Shown piece after piece: positions 1 to 11,444 of a DNA stretch of 64,000 nt. The stretch spans positions 558,001 through 622,000 of the forward strand of contig CAJQUW010000460.1 in the NCBI GenBank assembly GCA_907163375.1. The letters run 5' to 3'. The notes under the pieces were generated by a model. It was given only the letters and a program-made list of their open reading frames with translations, was not told where the DNA came from and did no database searches. A program made the translations under genes and the position numbers. The DNA comes from Prostheceraeus crozeri (Eukaryota > Platyhelminthes > Polycladida > Euryleptidae). Position 1 is the stretch's first letter; each line of letters opens with the position of its first letter.

Positions 1-1023
1 GGTAAGAAATATCTAATGAGCATTAGGAATTTCATCAAAGAAAGTATCAGAGCTATGGAAAACAGATTACAGTCGACTAGTTCAGTTTTGTTCCTGTTAA
101 TCTTTTGAATCTCATCTCATTTTCCCGAAAAATGTAATCGTCAAATGGCAATTTGCTTCAAATGTCATCGTTCTGTCTACTGCTTTAAACAATAAAGTAA
201 GGTCCGACAGCTGAAATAGCAATTTCACATTCTCCACTCACACTTGGAGTAGATGGCAGTTCGAGAAGCCCATCTAATAGTCCAACTGCTTTTAAAGCTG
301 TACCTTACGCTCTATGGTCTTTCGATAAGCTCGATTTTTTTTCGATTAGCTAGACTTCTAAATCTTCAGTCTTGAATAAAAAAACTTGAGTTAATTTGAT
401 TCACCATCATAGCACAACGTGCATTCATCGAAGCAGTTATATCTTTCTTAAGAAATCAACTGATGTATAGATTTATTGTGAATGACATCATGAAGCCAGT
501 TCCATTCTATTTGAGTCTACTACTTATGAATCATCCCGAGATCTACAAAATCCCTAAATGTGCATGAATTCCTGGTTGTGATCCCTAGCAAACACTGTAC
601 AATGAAACTAATAATCCGTGCATCAGAACTTTAAATAACTTATTCTTCGCGTTGTGAAATTATCTTATCTCCTGCTGGTAACGACCCGCATAAATCTCGA
701 AACTGCTACTCTAGCCGATATCGACGAAATGTCATCTAATTCTGTTGAGTTAAATAATCTTAACAAGTGACTAAGTCATCGTAGACAACAGTTGATAAGG
801 TATAAGTCAAGTCCTCAAAGGTAAGCTTCTACCATTGATCCGTATTAGAATGCCAACATATGCCATGAGCAAAGTTGATGTGAAAATCGACTTCAAGCTT
901 GTTTATAAGCGATCAATATTGTTCAAGTCTACTGCCTATCTAGACCTTTTCTAAAGTATAATCACTAATTTGAACCATCTACATTTGACAGTATCAAACT
1001 CATCCGGAGAAGGATGTTCTCAC
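1..1023. other. PARD3 intron sequence, nothing recognised
   Basis: This stretch lies downstream of PARD3 coding exon 2 in the minus-strand gene and should be intron. Stop codons are frequent in all frames, and no transposon ends or RNA genes were recognised. The next PARD3 exon must lie beyond the left edge of the window. Confidence 0.5.
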
Positions 1024-1273
1024 CTTGACTGATGTCGCTTGGCGTTATAACAACGGCGTCAGAGTCCGGTCGTACATTGGCTGGAAGTGGCGGTGGAGGG
1101 GCTCGAGTCAGGCGGGTAGGAACGGCGGTAACGGTCACCGCCCTCACTCTTCCCTTCACTAATGCTACTCCAGAAGAAGCAGGACTACTTGTAGAGAGGA
1201 GGGATTCACCACTGGCGCTTGTTCCATCACCTGCTCCGGAGCTTCCAATGAAAGAGTCGGTGTGCGCAATAAC
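1024..1273 (-). CDS. PARD3: Par-3 polarity protein, second coding exon
   Basis: PAR-3 is the multi-PDZ scaffold of the PAR-3/PAR-6/aPKC complex at the cell cortex and junctions. On the minus strand the exon starts after a pyrimidine-rich acceptor ending TTGTCAG (AG at 1275-1274) and ends at a strong donor, CAAG followed by GTGAGA (intron from 1023). It has 250 nt, enters in phase 0 and leaves in phase 1. It opens VIAHTDSF and contains GDGTSASG. In vertebrate PARD3 a GGDGTSAS stretch likewise follows the end of the N-terminal CR1 domain (DDKDRLVAV), and here the exon joins directly to DDREL from the upstream exon at 30042. The C-terminal part, VVITPSDISQ, resembles the VIEVTPS stretch that follows in vertebrate PAR-3. 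The middle is proline/serine-rich linker. The exon is clearly more GC-rich than the surrounding intron. PDZ exons are outside the window. Confidence 0.85.
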
Positions 1274-3334
1274 CTGACAATAACAAAAATTCAATACTCA
1301 TTCCAAGTTACTTGAAGGCGATTCATCATCTCAGCAGTAAGTAATTATGTGGTGTAATCGACCAAGCATTTCGGGAGACAGTTCATGTTCAAAATCGAAA
1401 ATGATAAAGTTTTTTCTCCGCGCGTGTTTTATCGTCAAGCTATTCATCGCGGCTGTTCATTGTCTGGTGTCACATACAAGCAGCACATCCAACACGCACG
1501 GACAGAGCACCATCTCACCCACGCTGGCCAGGTAGCCGAAACTACAGTGTTGTAGTTATATTTTTTAATTGCCTTGCATTTGACTAAAAATGTCACGTGT
1601 TAAATAAGTAATTTTCGCAAAGAATTGTTTGGAAATCATGTTATTATATCGAGATTATTATGTTAATTCCAAAGAACAATTCGACGAGCGGTTACAGTGG
1701 AAAAAGAAAAATAATCAAAAGTTATTTGAGCAGAATAATTACTTCGACGGTCTGGCCGCTTCAGCTGCATCATTTACATTACAAAGTTATTGCAAAGATA
1801 AATTCAAAGTTGAGACAATACTATCAAAGTAGAATCGCATTTCATAGTCAAGATATCTCTCTCACGTATGTAGTTGTTGGAAGTAGAATTTTTTAGGTTG
1901 AAAATTACAATGATATCGCCAATCCAAGCAAATTCAGTAAATGAAATTCTTGTTTTGTGTTAATTAATTGTTCATTGTTTGCGTTTCTTGTTTCTACTGA
2001 TTCGGCTATTTGTCTTGTAAATGCATCGTTGCTGTACTAAGAATGTGACTCGGTATACATTGGTGAAATTTCAAGAAATGGCAAGATTTGAGGTACAAGA
2101 GAAAAATAATAACTCAGCTTTGGGGAAAATTGTAAAGAGAGACATGAAAGCAAAATAACGAAATTCAAAATGAATATTATCAAAGTGTACATAAAAGTCA
2201 TCAAAGTTTGTTTATCTGCAATAATAATACCGTTTGTCATGACGCTTTCAATTTCTTCAACAGCAAACCGGGCAAGCTACCGGTTTAGAGGAATCTAACA
2301 TTTCTGCCTAATCTGGAAGATAACTGCCTTAAACGTGCAATCATAATCAGAAAAATGACATCTAAATTTGAGTGATTAGATGAATATTGATTTTTACGTT
2401 ATTAAGCACATTAAACTCGGAAGAACATGGATCTATATAAACAAATTGAATTTTGCAATGTTTGACGATCCGTAAATGGCAAGACGACTGGAAGTATAAC
2501 TTACGAATTGTCGTTATTCTGATGTTGGGTGATAATCCAAAAATTAAAAAATAATAAGAAGCTCGTGCGTGAATTTAGGAAGAAAACGTCAGTAGCTCTC
2601 GGACTAATGCAAATCCAGGAAAAATCTCACCCCTGCTCTATCCAAAAATGGAACGAATGTTTATCTGATAGAATTCTTATTATAGGCTTGTAAGTGCTGT
2701 CATTACGTATTATAACAATTTCCTTCGAATTCATTGTAGCATCGTATGTTCACATACTTTTCACTCAAACATACCTGAACGCATCAACTATGGTCATACA
2801 GTGAACGAGGAAACTACATTGAAAACAATAGCGTAACATACGGATGGTATTGACATAGTAGCGAAGAATGGCGCGTTCATCACGCCCACGCTCGCGTCTA
2901 AACTAAGTATTTACCAAGGTCGAAATATGAATAATCATTGGTGAAAGTAGGTCATTCTAGGAGAATATCATTTGCAACCGCAAAACCTAGGATTTCAGCA
3001 TCCGCCTTTCCAAATGTTAGTCGAGCCTTTCAAATTTGAAGGGATCATAACATCTCCTGCTGATCTGCCTATGAACGACAAGCATAATCCGGTATTATGA
3101 ACAAGTGATAACTGATAATGTGCTAGCGGTAGACCTGATATCACCATATCACATTGTTGGTGGGATGGAATTCCCATTCCCACAGAAATTTAGAAGGGAT
3201 TCCGAATATTTTCCGTGTCCTAATTAGAGGTGTACTACTAGACCGGACTTAAGAAGAATTCCAGCCGGAAATCGAACATTTTAATAGAATTAAGTTGTAG
3301 GGAGTAATAAAGCGTAATTCACATTTACAATATA
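1274..3334. other. PARD3 intron, no feature recognised
   Basis: AT-rich intronic sequence. Short open frames exist (for example near 1347-1535 and 1629-1896) but show no family motif and no splice-compatible context. No inverted termini or microsatellites stood out. Confidence 0.45.
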
Positions 3335-4314
3335 CAGGGTGGCAGCCAGATTTCAAGCTTCAAATTCCCGGGCTATTTCATCGAATTTCCACGCCATTTT
3401 TTTAATATGACAAGATACTTTACTCGTATTCTAAACCACAACGCTCAAAAATTATCCGGACACTGCTTTAAACCACTTTCAAAACACAAATGTGCGTGGT
3501 GTCCGTTGCACAGTAGTTAAGTGCTTCGCCTAGTGATCTTCTGGTCCAGAAAACGAGCCCCGAAAGTGTCATTGGAAGTCGGTAGGAAGGGCATCCGGAC
3601 GAAACTATCACAACGCTCCAGATTAAAGTCTGATTGTGTCAGCACCGTCCTAGCCCCCTGTATGGGGGAGTAAAGTGACGTCAAAAATCATTATTCTGCT
3701 TTAAACCACTTTTATCATACCTTCCGGTTAGAATTTCAATACCAAATTATGACGTGAACGATATTTGACTGTCGTACTCAGTTTTCAAAATTTTTGAATT
3801 TTGTGAGCGGTGATTCTTAATATCATAAACATCTACTTTTCCTCAATGGCCTGCAGCCGTGAGCTACTTATAGAATCTAAATGATTTCATATCGATGGAA
3901 AAGTTCGCTTCCTGAACTTTTCAACAATCAAAAAATGCTTTATTTTCATCATCTGATTAATAAACTTCTATGAAGTTGCATTTCGCCTATTTTTCAGACT
4001 TCAATTTTCTAACATGTTAAGTTGAAGCAACAAATCGCATTTTGGAAAGCTACATTTTGAACTGCAGCGTATTCATGAGAGAAAGCCAGGATATCAAAAT
4101 CCACATGTTAATACAAAAGAAAGATAACACCAACTTATCCAGAACCATCGACAAGAGAAACCAGGAAGACTGCCACAATGGACGAAGACCGTTAACGCCA
4201 GAAGAATTCCTAATTGTCATCACTTTTTATCAGTTTGCGTACAAACAATGGGCGCGTGGTAACCGTCATCCATAAAATGTGTGCTTTGGATTCCCAGGCT
4301 CGGTCGCCACCCTG
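3335..4314. mobile_element. Non-autonomous TIR DNA transposon (CAGGGTGGC ends)
   Basis: The left end starts CAGGGTGGCAGCC and the right end finishes GGTCGCCACCCTG, giving imperfect inverted termini of about 13 bp. The short CAGGG start suggests a hAT-like element, but no clean 8-bp target duplication is visible: CAATATA occurs on both sides, offset by four bases. A SINE is inserted inside. A 77-codon open frame at 4042-4275 shows no transposase motif. Confidence 0.5.
3480..3695 (+). mobile_element. tRNA-like SINE with RTE-type 3' tail
   Basis: The insert is flanked by a perfect 17-bp direct repeat, CTGCTTTAAACCACTTT, at 3463-3479 and 3696-3712, as expected for target-primed retrotransposition. 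Near the 5' end, TTGCACAGTAGTTAAGTGC resembles a tRNA A-box region and CTTCTGGTCCAGAA may be a decayed B-box region. The later GGAAGGGCATCCGG is a string commonly seen in the 3' tails of RTE LINEs and the SINEs they mobilise. It sits inside the TIR element at 3335-4314, so it is younger than that element. Confidence 0.65.
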
Positions 4315-5690
4315 AATTCAATATATTCCAGCAATGTGTGATATTCACACTTCACAAACTTTAGGATACTATCACGTAATAGGCCATATCACTCCACAAA
4401 TGGAAAACAATGCATTGTCCTAAAGATTGGCATTATGAAAAAGAGCAATTCCCTTCTCCTTTAGTAGTTTTTTCACAAAGACTCAAGCCTAAATACTGGG
4501 AAATACAATATCAACGGTTGAACTAATTTTTCGTTATGTTCGTGCCAAAATAGTTATTTATCCTCGTTAAAATTTTCGGGTCGGGTCGGGTTCAAAAATA
4601 TGGTTCGTGTAGCAGGTGGTCGGGTTCGGGCTTCAATTCATAGCCGTCGCACATCTTTGTTTGTTTTTAATCGATAGAATTAATGTCATGCAATATTTAG
4701 AGATGATAAACAAAGTCTAATGGCGACTAAAAGATAAATGTGAGAAGTTTGGCATTCGTGCTTTCTTTGAAGTCCAAAAATCCGTTGTCCGGCAGCACAG
4801 TCCTGCAACTCTGGAGAGTCCGGTGGACTTCGAGCACTAATTTCCAAATGGGCATATATCCCTTCATTATGCCATATTGCGGCTATGCAAGTGTCATAGA
4901 ATAAGTTTGACATCTGATACATTTAAATCACTTCATACTAGGTACAAGCTCTTGCTGTGTGATGACAGTTGTCCGCGCATAAAGGTTGACTTACCCCTAA
5001 CATATTTTCGGAGATTATATTGCTGAGGTACAAAAAAAAATACTTGATATATTTTTAAAAAAGATCAAATTTTGTAAATTATTATGCTTGCATACCAGCT
5101 ATTCGGTACTTTCGAATTTTTAATATTTATGCAATACGACTATAAAATCACAAACATTTAGCTAAAGAAAAATAAGTTGAGTATCAATGATGTTTCATGA
5201 GCAAAATCATGAAAAACTGAGAACCTTTTCTATTTTTTTAGCCAAAATTGAAAACTTATTCTGCTTCTTGGATCGAGTTTCGAGTTTCTTCACTCAACAA
5301 ATTTACTTGATAGCTCATTTTTCCAACAGGCTGAATGGATCTGTTGAGTACATTGTCTTTGATTCTATTAATTAACAGAAATCCTATGTAGCAGAAAATC
5401 ATTGTTAAACATTATTATCATTGTTGTCAAAACATCATTGTTGAAAATCATCGTGTACAACTGAGCTATAAATGGTTGGAATTTTAATAATAAACTAATT
5501 ATTAATTAACTTAATAATTCAACTAACATGTGAATTGATTTTAATCAATCTCTTATGCATTTATAATTCCATATATTCTCCAATTGATGTTGCATTTGCG
5601 GATTGTGACATACATGTACTTGCATTGACACAGCTAAGCGCAGTTTTTTTCATCGTTTTACGACGCTCTTTCACATAAACCGCTGTTAAA
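4315..5690. other. PARD3 intron with a CGGGTCGGGTTCGGG repeat patch
   Basis: Mostly featureless AT-rich sequence. At 4577-4632 there are several CGGGTCGGGT / CGGGTTCGGGC repeats, reminiscent of the subterminal repeats of some hAT elements, but no matching second end was found nearby. Confidence 0.4.
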
Positions 5691-6018
5691 GTCACAATTA
5701 GGGATGCACCGATTAGTGATTTTGATATTCGGCCGAATAGTTGAAGTTTAAGCTGTTCAATACACGAAGCAACTATTCAAATTACATGGCCTGTATGTTT
5801 AATAAAATCTCAAAGATAACTAAGTTGCTTACTTCCAAAATACTTTTTACTAAGATCAGAATGTGGTAAACGTTACACCATACTAAAGAAATCTGGGAAT
5901 AGGCCCACAATAATTATTCCTCAAATAAATTACCACAATAATTGCAGATCATCTGTCTTCAGAATACGTGGTGAGATCAAAAATTATTTAGACTCGTCCA
6001 CAAGGCGTAATGCTAAGG

Positions 6019-6096
6019 CAGAGGTTCCCAACCTGTGATACGCGGCAACGTTTAAAATCTCTAATGGTACTAAGTCATTAGAAGGTTGGGATGCTG
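6019..6096. mobile_element. hAT MITE (78 bp) with perfect 8-bp TSD
   Basis: The element begins CAGAGGTTCCCAACC and ends GGTTGGGATGCTG, a terminus type widespread in hAT MITEs. TGCTAAGG is repeated at 6011-6018 and 6097-6104 as an 8-bp target duplication. The corresponding place in the right mariner terminus (around 16410) lacks the insert, which shows the empty site. Confidence 0.85.
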
Positions 6097-6299
6097 TGCT
6101 AAGGACTTGTTTCTTCGCCCAGTGAAACTTATGAGTACATAGGTTCGAAATATAACAAAGTTAATTTTCATCAACATTCACATCTGTAGTAAATTACCGG
6201 GTCTATCACTTAACATATCGAACTTTTATCTATTTTCTGATATTTTTATCAAGCTCTATGTTATTCCAAAGTGATAAATACTAGATAGAGAAGGCGTAT

Positions 6300-7215
6300 G
6301 TCCAAAAAATATCTATTTTCCATCAACACAAGAAAGAAATCATCTCTTTTCCATGTATCACCACTCGTCATTCTCCACAAACTTGGACCACCTGTTCGGC
6401 AGCTACCGAAATGTCTCACGGAAGAACTCAGGACTTTTAGAATTGAAAAATTCCCTAAAGGCAGTTTCGACATTGGCGCTATTCTCAAAACATTTGCCTC
6501 TTAAATGATGCTTCAAATGTCAAAACAAGTAAAAGTCACTTGGGGTCAAGTCCGGTCTATAGAGGATGGGGGAACTTCGTAGCCATTGTCTCTGATTGCG
6601 GCATCAATGACCGTTGCGGTATGAATAGGAGCGTTGTCGTGGAGCAAGTAGAAGTTCTGGTTTCGAGGCTTGCGAACACCTTAACGTACAGTTCGAAGTT
6701 GCTCGCAGTAGTATTCTCTATTCAGACGACGTTGTTTATCAGCAAAGTCCATGTGGACACTCTGACCGCGACTGTTCCAAAAAATAGTCAGCATTAAACA
6801 TCCCCGATGGCTTGTTCCGCAACGCAACTTGCGACTTCCCGATTAACCAGGGTATTTGAAATCTTTTGAAGATCGATTATTCTTTGGTAGGTAAAGTAAA
6901 AATGGGGTATCGTCTTCTGTGATGAGATTGCTTAAAAAAGCATCACCCACACTCCGATAAAGCTTCAGTAGTTGGTTGCAGCATTGAAGACGACGTTCAC
7001 GCATTTCAGCTGTTAAAAAGTACGGAACGGCACAGCTTTCTAATGCCCATTTCAGAAAGCATGTTCACTGCACTTCTAAAAGACACGTTTAACTGCTCTG
7101 CCAACTCTTTCTTATTGCTCGACGAACGATAAATGACCCTCATCGTACGATAAATATGATCAAAGAATTTATCGCTGCATGGCTGTCAAAATTTCTTATT
7201 GCACTGTGATTGTAT
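6300..7215 (-). pseudogene. Mariner transposase remnant (second HTH and catalytic domain)
   Basis: In shifting minus-strand frames, the order is an HTH-like stretch KKELAEQLNVSFRSAVNML, then MGIRKLC, then a segment like LITEDDTPF (position of the first catalytic Asp). LHDNAPIHTATVIDAA follows (second catalytic Asp), then VPPSSIDRT with APSDFYLF-type sequence after a frameshift (third Asp, DD34D type). The C-terminal end reads LRGKCFENSANVETAF and later FRQLPNRWSKFVEN, typical of mariner. At least three frameshifts or stops are present, so it is dead. The amino end of the protein is cut off at 7216 by the inserted TIR element. Confidence 0.8.
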
Positions 7216-7286
7216 GTGATAGTTATCGCACTCTAGGATTCGTCGAGACCGAAGGTCGAGACGAAGCCTAGAGTGCGATAACTACC
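7216..7286. repeat. 71-bp imperfect palindrome at the left end of the TIR element
   Basis: The first arm, 7216-7250, and second arm, 7254-7286, are reverse complements with a 3-base loop and a few mismatches or gaps. The shared core is AGTTATCGCACTCTAGG. This is two copies of the element terminus placed head to head. Confidence 0.85.
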
Positions 7287-7768
7287 TTATTGCTTGACAG
7301 CGCGGCGGAGACGATTTGCACGGTTTCAGCACTCTGTCATACTTTTACACTTCAATCAACCATTTAGAAAATTAAGTAGAGGAACGCTTCAATCTATTCA
7401 TCTTGTCAAAACTGTTAATCAATCTGAAACAGAGCTACCGATAGAACGCTAAGTTAGCATCATCATAGCGTCAACCATTGATAACAATTATTCGATTTCT
7501 ATGGCTTAGAATAGAAATGTAATGGTTTACCAATTGCTCCATTATAGAGTTCTAAAAAATAGCGCTATCTCAGCGTTGTCAAAGCGTTGTTTATCAAAAT
7601 ATCTCGCAAGTGTTTCAGATAAGCTCTATGCTTAATGCAGACATTAAATAATAGATTAGAATAACTTTTGCGATGATACTTGGGCTAACCATTGTAAATC
7701 TCACCGTCAGAACGCTAAGTTAGCGTCTTTATAGCGCAATCTTTCATGAAATGACGCTACGTAAATTA

Positions 7769-8945
7769 CAGATTGTTTCATAAAAAACGGATCACCCTTA
7801 AACATCGCCTTAACTTCAATTTTTTCTAACTCCGCCAAACTTGAACGAATTTCTCTGAAATTTGGAAGATATGTCAGTTGTGCTTACTAATATCATTGTT
7901 GGAAATTTCAAGCATGAATATTGAGTTGTTTTCCTGTTACAGATAAAAAAGTAGTAGATAATTTGATCTTCATTTAGCAATGTTACACAAAATCATACCT
8001 CACTCTTATATAATTACATTTGTTTCCTTTGTTATGTAATATGTTGTTCTACAAGCCAAAAGCTATCAAGCAAAACAAAAATAAAGAAAATCGGTCAATC
8101 AGAGCCAGTATAGCACCATTATTCATCAACAATAATGTAACTGCTACATGTGATTAACTGGACTTCATGTTCCATAGCTTCCTGACTTCGTTGCGGTGGT
8201 GTTGGCAGCACTCCTGATTGCTTTCAGCTAGAAATCTATCTCTTACTGGTTGAAAACAATACAAAGCACAAATGAGCAATAACGAGATCACATTCACAAA
8301 AGGCAAAGTGTCAGCCTTGCTAGAACTAGGGTATTCTTTGCGAGCTACAAGCAAGCGACTAAATGTCCCTTACACAAATGTGCATCGATGGCATAATGAT
8401 GATTTTCGACTGTGTCGTAAAGAGGGCTCTGGCCGTCCACGCAAAACATCGAAACGTAGAGACCGCCTAATTTTGAGATTTGTTAAAGTTGATCCAAGTC
8501 TCTCGTTAACTGAGATGGCTGCACTAGACTCGTCTATTTCTAAGTCCACTATTCGTAGAAGACTTATTGAGTCGAATTTCAAGAGCTGTAAGAGGCCCTC
8601 TGACCAAATCAAAATGACGTAACGTTCGTCGTTCACTGCTACCTACAGATGGCGTATCACAACTTACGTCACTGTTAAAAAGAGAGTGGAGGAAGTTAGA
8701 TCAGTCAAAAATCAACGATATCATCGAATCAATGCCTAGACGAATTGGTAATGTCATTGACAATAAGGGTAGGGCCACAAAATATTAGCTTCTTAAGAAC
8801 CGTTACTGTATCATAGCTTATCAGATTATATAAGGACATTTAAATATATTAGGGACATGAAATAACATGAAAAATGCTTTCTGTATCATACTTATGTTTT
8901 ATTTAGTCAAATTTTAGGATGATCCACTTTTTATGAAACGGACTG
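7769..8945 (+). mobile_element. Tc1-type element, copy 1 (internally deleted)
   Basis: The ends CAGATTGTTTCATAAAAA and TTTTTATGAAACGGACTG form about 28-bp inverted repeats, flanked by TA (7767-7768 and 8946-8947). At 1177 bp it lacks roughly 0.5 kb of catalytic core present in the copy at 14441. Its 5' base variants (for example GG after AAAAAAC, and TTATATAATT near 8010) distinguish it from copies 2-4. Confidence 0.9.
8272..8622 (+). pseudogene. Tc1 transposase N-terminal DNA-binding region (copy 1)
   Basis: The 116-codon frame starts MSNNEITFTKGKVSALLEL. A first helix-turn-helix (residues about 8-45, ending VHRWHNDD) precedes GSGRPRKTSKRRDR, a GRPR AT-hook type linker. A second HTH follows (LTEMAALDSSISKSTIRRR), giving the bipartite paired-like domain of Tc1 transposases. 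The frame then terminates at the internal deletion. The DDE domain is missing, and about 50 codons of C-terminus remain out of context at 8625-8790. The truncated protein could still bind termini, but no expression evidence exists. Confidence 0.85.
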
Positions 8946-9220
8946 TAGAATGAGCGTTGCAGTCGAACTTTTTGACAATAAACGGCAGATAAAGCGATTT
9001 TCATTTATGATTTGTATGGACTTTTTTAGCTCGAACCAGGCAATTTATTGTTTACTCAGCGTATTATGGGCAATGACTTGTCATCTGATAAATAATAAAT
9101 ACATAAATAAGAGCTGAAAGTGCAGTTATTGAAGACTGAGCTTGTTTTTGACATTAATTTAATAAACGCATCTCATGGCCACTATGAAATGATTAGTGGC
9201 ATCTATTTTAGGACAATCTA

Positions 9221-9721
9221 TTGGAAATGGAGCGGTTTAGCTTTGTTAGTACACAAGAAATTGAGGCTAGTGTGCAGAGGTCGGTTCCCGAGAATACCCG
9301 AAGAACAAACGTTTTTGCCCTTAGGGTGTACGAGGAATGGGTAGCTGCAAGAAATATGACTTTTGATGAGTGCCAATATCCAGATCTTTCGAGCTTGCCA
9401 AATGTGGGCACAGATCTCCTTATCCAAGTATTGTCTCATTTTGTTTATGAGATTCGCCGCAAAGACGGCAAGGAGCACCCACCATCATCTATTTATGGCA
9501 TCATGTGTGGCGTCATGCGCTACCTAAGAGACGACTGCAACCGCCTTGACCTCAACTTTTTCAATCAAAGTAACAAAGAGTTCCACTATCTGCGACGCTG
9601 CATCGACTCGAGGATGCAAGAGAGAAGCAAAGGCGTCGGAAGCTGCAAGAAGCGAGCTGACCCTGTTGCTACTGATGACGAAGAAAAACTAAGGCGCTAT
9701 GGCGGTCTCGACGAATCCTAG
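9221..9721 (+). pseudogene. Crypton-type tyrosine recombinase fragment (DUF3504 N-terminal part), unit 1
   Basis: The 166-codon frame contains ENTRRTNVFALRVYEEWVAA, then DLLIQVLSHFVYEIRRKDG, then PPSSIYGIMCGVMRYLRDD and FHYLRRCIDSRMQER. This order (a helical core-binding region with RRTN..AL..Y.EW and Y.I..G..RYLR) is typical of Crypton recombinases and the derived DUF3504 proteins such as ZMYM and QRICH1 relatives. The catalytic R-H-R-Y half is absent: the frame ends LDES at a stop inside the right terminal repeat. It therefore looks like the 5' portion of a recombinase joined to the element end by deletion. Family assignment is from memory of motifs, not a search. Confidence 0.7.
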
Positions 9722-9738
9722 AGTGCGATAACTATCAC

Positions 9739-9990
9739 TTGTTGATACAGAGATTATCAAGGACGATTTTGTGCAATTTCTCTCGATGATCATCAAGTTA
9801 AATTAGACTCTCCGTCGATTTGCGATCCATGATATCCACTCGTCCATTCTAAAATTCTCTTATCCAATTGTAAACTGTTGCTCGACATGATGCATCACCA
9901 CCAACAACAGACAGCTCATTTAAAATTGCCTGCTGGTCGAAATTCCGAAGCAACAAGAATCGAATGACACCTTCGATATTCCACAGATTA
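9739..9990 (-). pseudogene. Mariner transposase N-terminal HTH fragment, unit 1
   Basis: The minus strand reads WNIEGVIRFLLLRNFDQQAI and, after a stop, SCRATVYNWIREF, the first helix-turn-helix of mariner transposases. Then comes degenerate sequence ending VLDNLCINK next to the TIR element. It is the amino end of the remnant at 6300-7215, displaced by the insertion at 7216-9738, and carries several stops. Confidence 0.8.
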
Positions 9991-9992
9991 TA

Positions 9993-11169
9993 CAGATTGT
10001 TTCATAAAAAATGGATCACCCTTAGACATCGCCTTAACTTCAACTTTGTCTAACTCCGCCAAACTTGAACGAATTTCTCTGAAATTTGGAAGATATGTCA
10101 GTTGTGCTTACTAATATCATTGTTGGAAATTTCAAGCATGAATATTGAGTTGTTTTCCTGTTATAGATAAAAAAAGTAGTAGATAATTTGATCTTCATTT
10201 AGCAATGTTACACAAAATCATACCTCACTCTTATAAAATTACATTTGTTTCCTTTGTTATGTAATATGTTGTTCTACAAGCCAAAAGCTATCAAGCAAAA
10301 CAAAAATAAAGAAAATCGGTCAATCAGAGCCAGTATAGCACCATTATTCATCAACAATAATGTAACTGCTACATGTGATTAACTGGACTTCATGTTCCAT
10401 AGCTTCCTGACTTCGTTGCGGTGGTGTTGGCAGCACTCCTGATTGCTTTCAGCTAGAAATCTATCTCTTACTGGTTGAAAACAATACAAAGCACAAATGA
10501 GCAATAACGAGATCACATTCACAAAAGGCAAAGTGTCAGCCTTGCTAGAACTAGGGTATTCTTTGCGAGCTACAAGCAAGCGACTAAATGTCCCTTACAC
10601 AAATGTGCATCGATGGCATAATGATGATTTTCGACTGTGTCGTAAAGAGGCTCTGGCCGTCCACGCAAAACATCGAAACGTAGAGACCGCCTAATTTTGA
10701 GATTTGTTAAAGTTGATCCAAGTCTCTCGTTAACTGAGATGGCTGCACTAGACTCGTCTATTTCTAAGTCCACTATTCGTAGAAGACTTATTGAGTCGAA
10801 TTTCAAGAGCTGTAAGAGGCCCTCTGACTAAATCAAAATGACGTAACGTTCGTCGTTCACTGCTACCTACAGATGGCGTATCACAACTTACGTCACTGTT
10901 AAAAAGAGAGTGGAGGAAGTTAGATCAGTCAAAAATCAACGATATCATCGAATCAATGCCTAGACGAATTGGTAATGTCATTGACAATAAGGGTAGGGCC
11001 ACAAAATATTAGCTTCTTAAGAACCGTTACTGTATCATAGCTTATCAGATTATATAAGGACATTTAAATATATTAGGGACATGAAATAACATGAAAAATG
11101 CTTTCTGTATCATACTTATGTTTTATTTAGTCAAATTTTAGGATGATCCACTTTTTATGAAACGGACTG
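9993..11169 (+). mobile_element. Tc1-type element, copy 2 (B/A chimera)
   Basis: It is bounded by TA at 9991-9992 and 11170-11171, with the same inverted ends and internal deletion as copy 1. Its first ~250 bp carries the base variants of copy 4 (ATGGATCACC, TTAGACATCG, TTATAAAATT), and from about 10471 on it carries those of copy 1. This makes it a recombinant between the two. Confidence 0.9.
10497..10694 (+). pseudogene. Tc1 transposase N-terminal fragment (copy 2, frameshifted)
   Basis: It matches copy 1 through HNDDFRLCRKE. One G is then lost in the GAGGGCTCTGG run (near 10650), shifting the frame and ending at codon 65. The second HTH survives only in another frame. Confidence 0.85.
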
Positions 11170-11444
11170 TAGAATGAGCGTTGCAGTCGAACTTTTTGAC
11201 AATAAACGGCAGATAAAGCGATTTTCATTTATGATTTGTATGGACTTTTTTAGCTCGAACCAGGCAATTTATTGTTTACTCAGCGTATTATGGGCAATGA
11301 CTTGTCATCTGATAAATAATAAATACATAAATAAGAGCTGAAAGTGCAGTTATTGAAGACTGAGCTTGTTTTTGACATTAATTTAATAAACGCATCTCAT
11401 GGCCACTATGAAATGATTAGTGGCATCTATTTTAGGACAATCTA

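Larger units (their letters stand above)
7216..9738. mobile_element. TIR element carrying a Crypton-like recombinase fragment, inserted in the mariner
   Basis: A 36-bp perfect inverted repeat bounds this segment: left arm 7216-7251, beginning GTGATAGTTATCGCACTC, and right arm 9703-9738, its exact reverse complement. Outside the arms the mariner coding sequence continues on both sides, so the segment is an insertion. It holds a palindrome at its left end, motif-rich sequence (7287-7766), a Tc1 copy and a DUF3504 reading frame that runs into the right arm. No clear target duplication is visible. Classical Cryptons lack terminal inverted repeats, so the class of this element is open. Confidence 0.65.

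Noticed and set aside
1032..1277. 81-codon plus-strand frame
   Set aside because: It is the antisense shadow of PARD3 coding exon 2, whose minus-strand splice sites and homology are convincing.
3495..3570. Possible functional tRNA gene
   Set aside because: A-box-like sequence only, no cloverleaf or good B box; fits a SINE head.
9120..9344. 74-codon frame recurring in all three tandem units
   Set aside because: Overlaps the DUF3504 frame in a different phase; recurrence is due to tandem duplication, not conservation.
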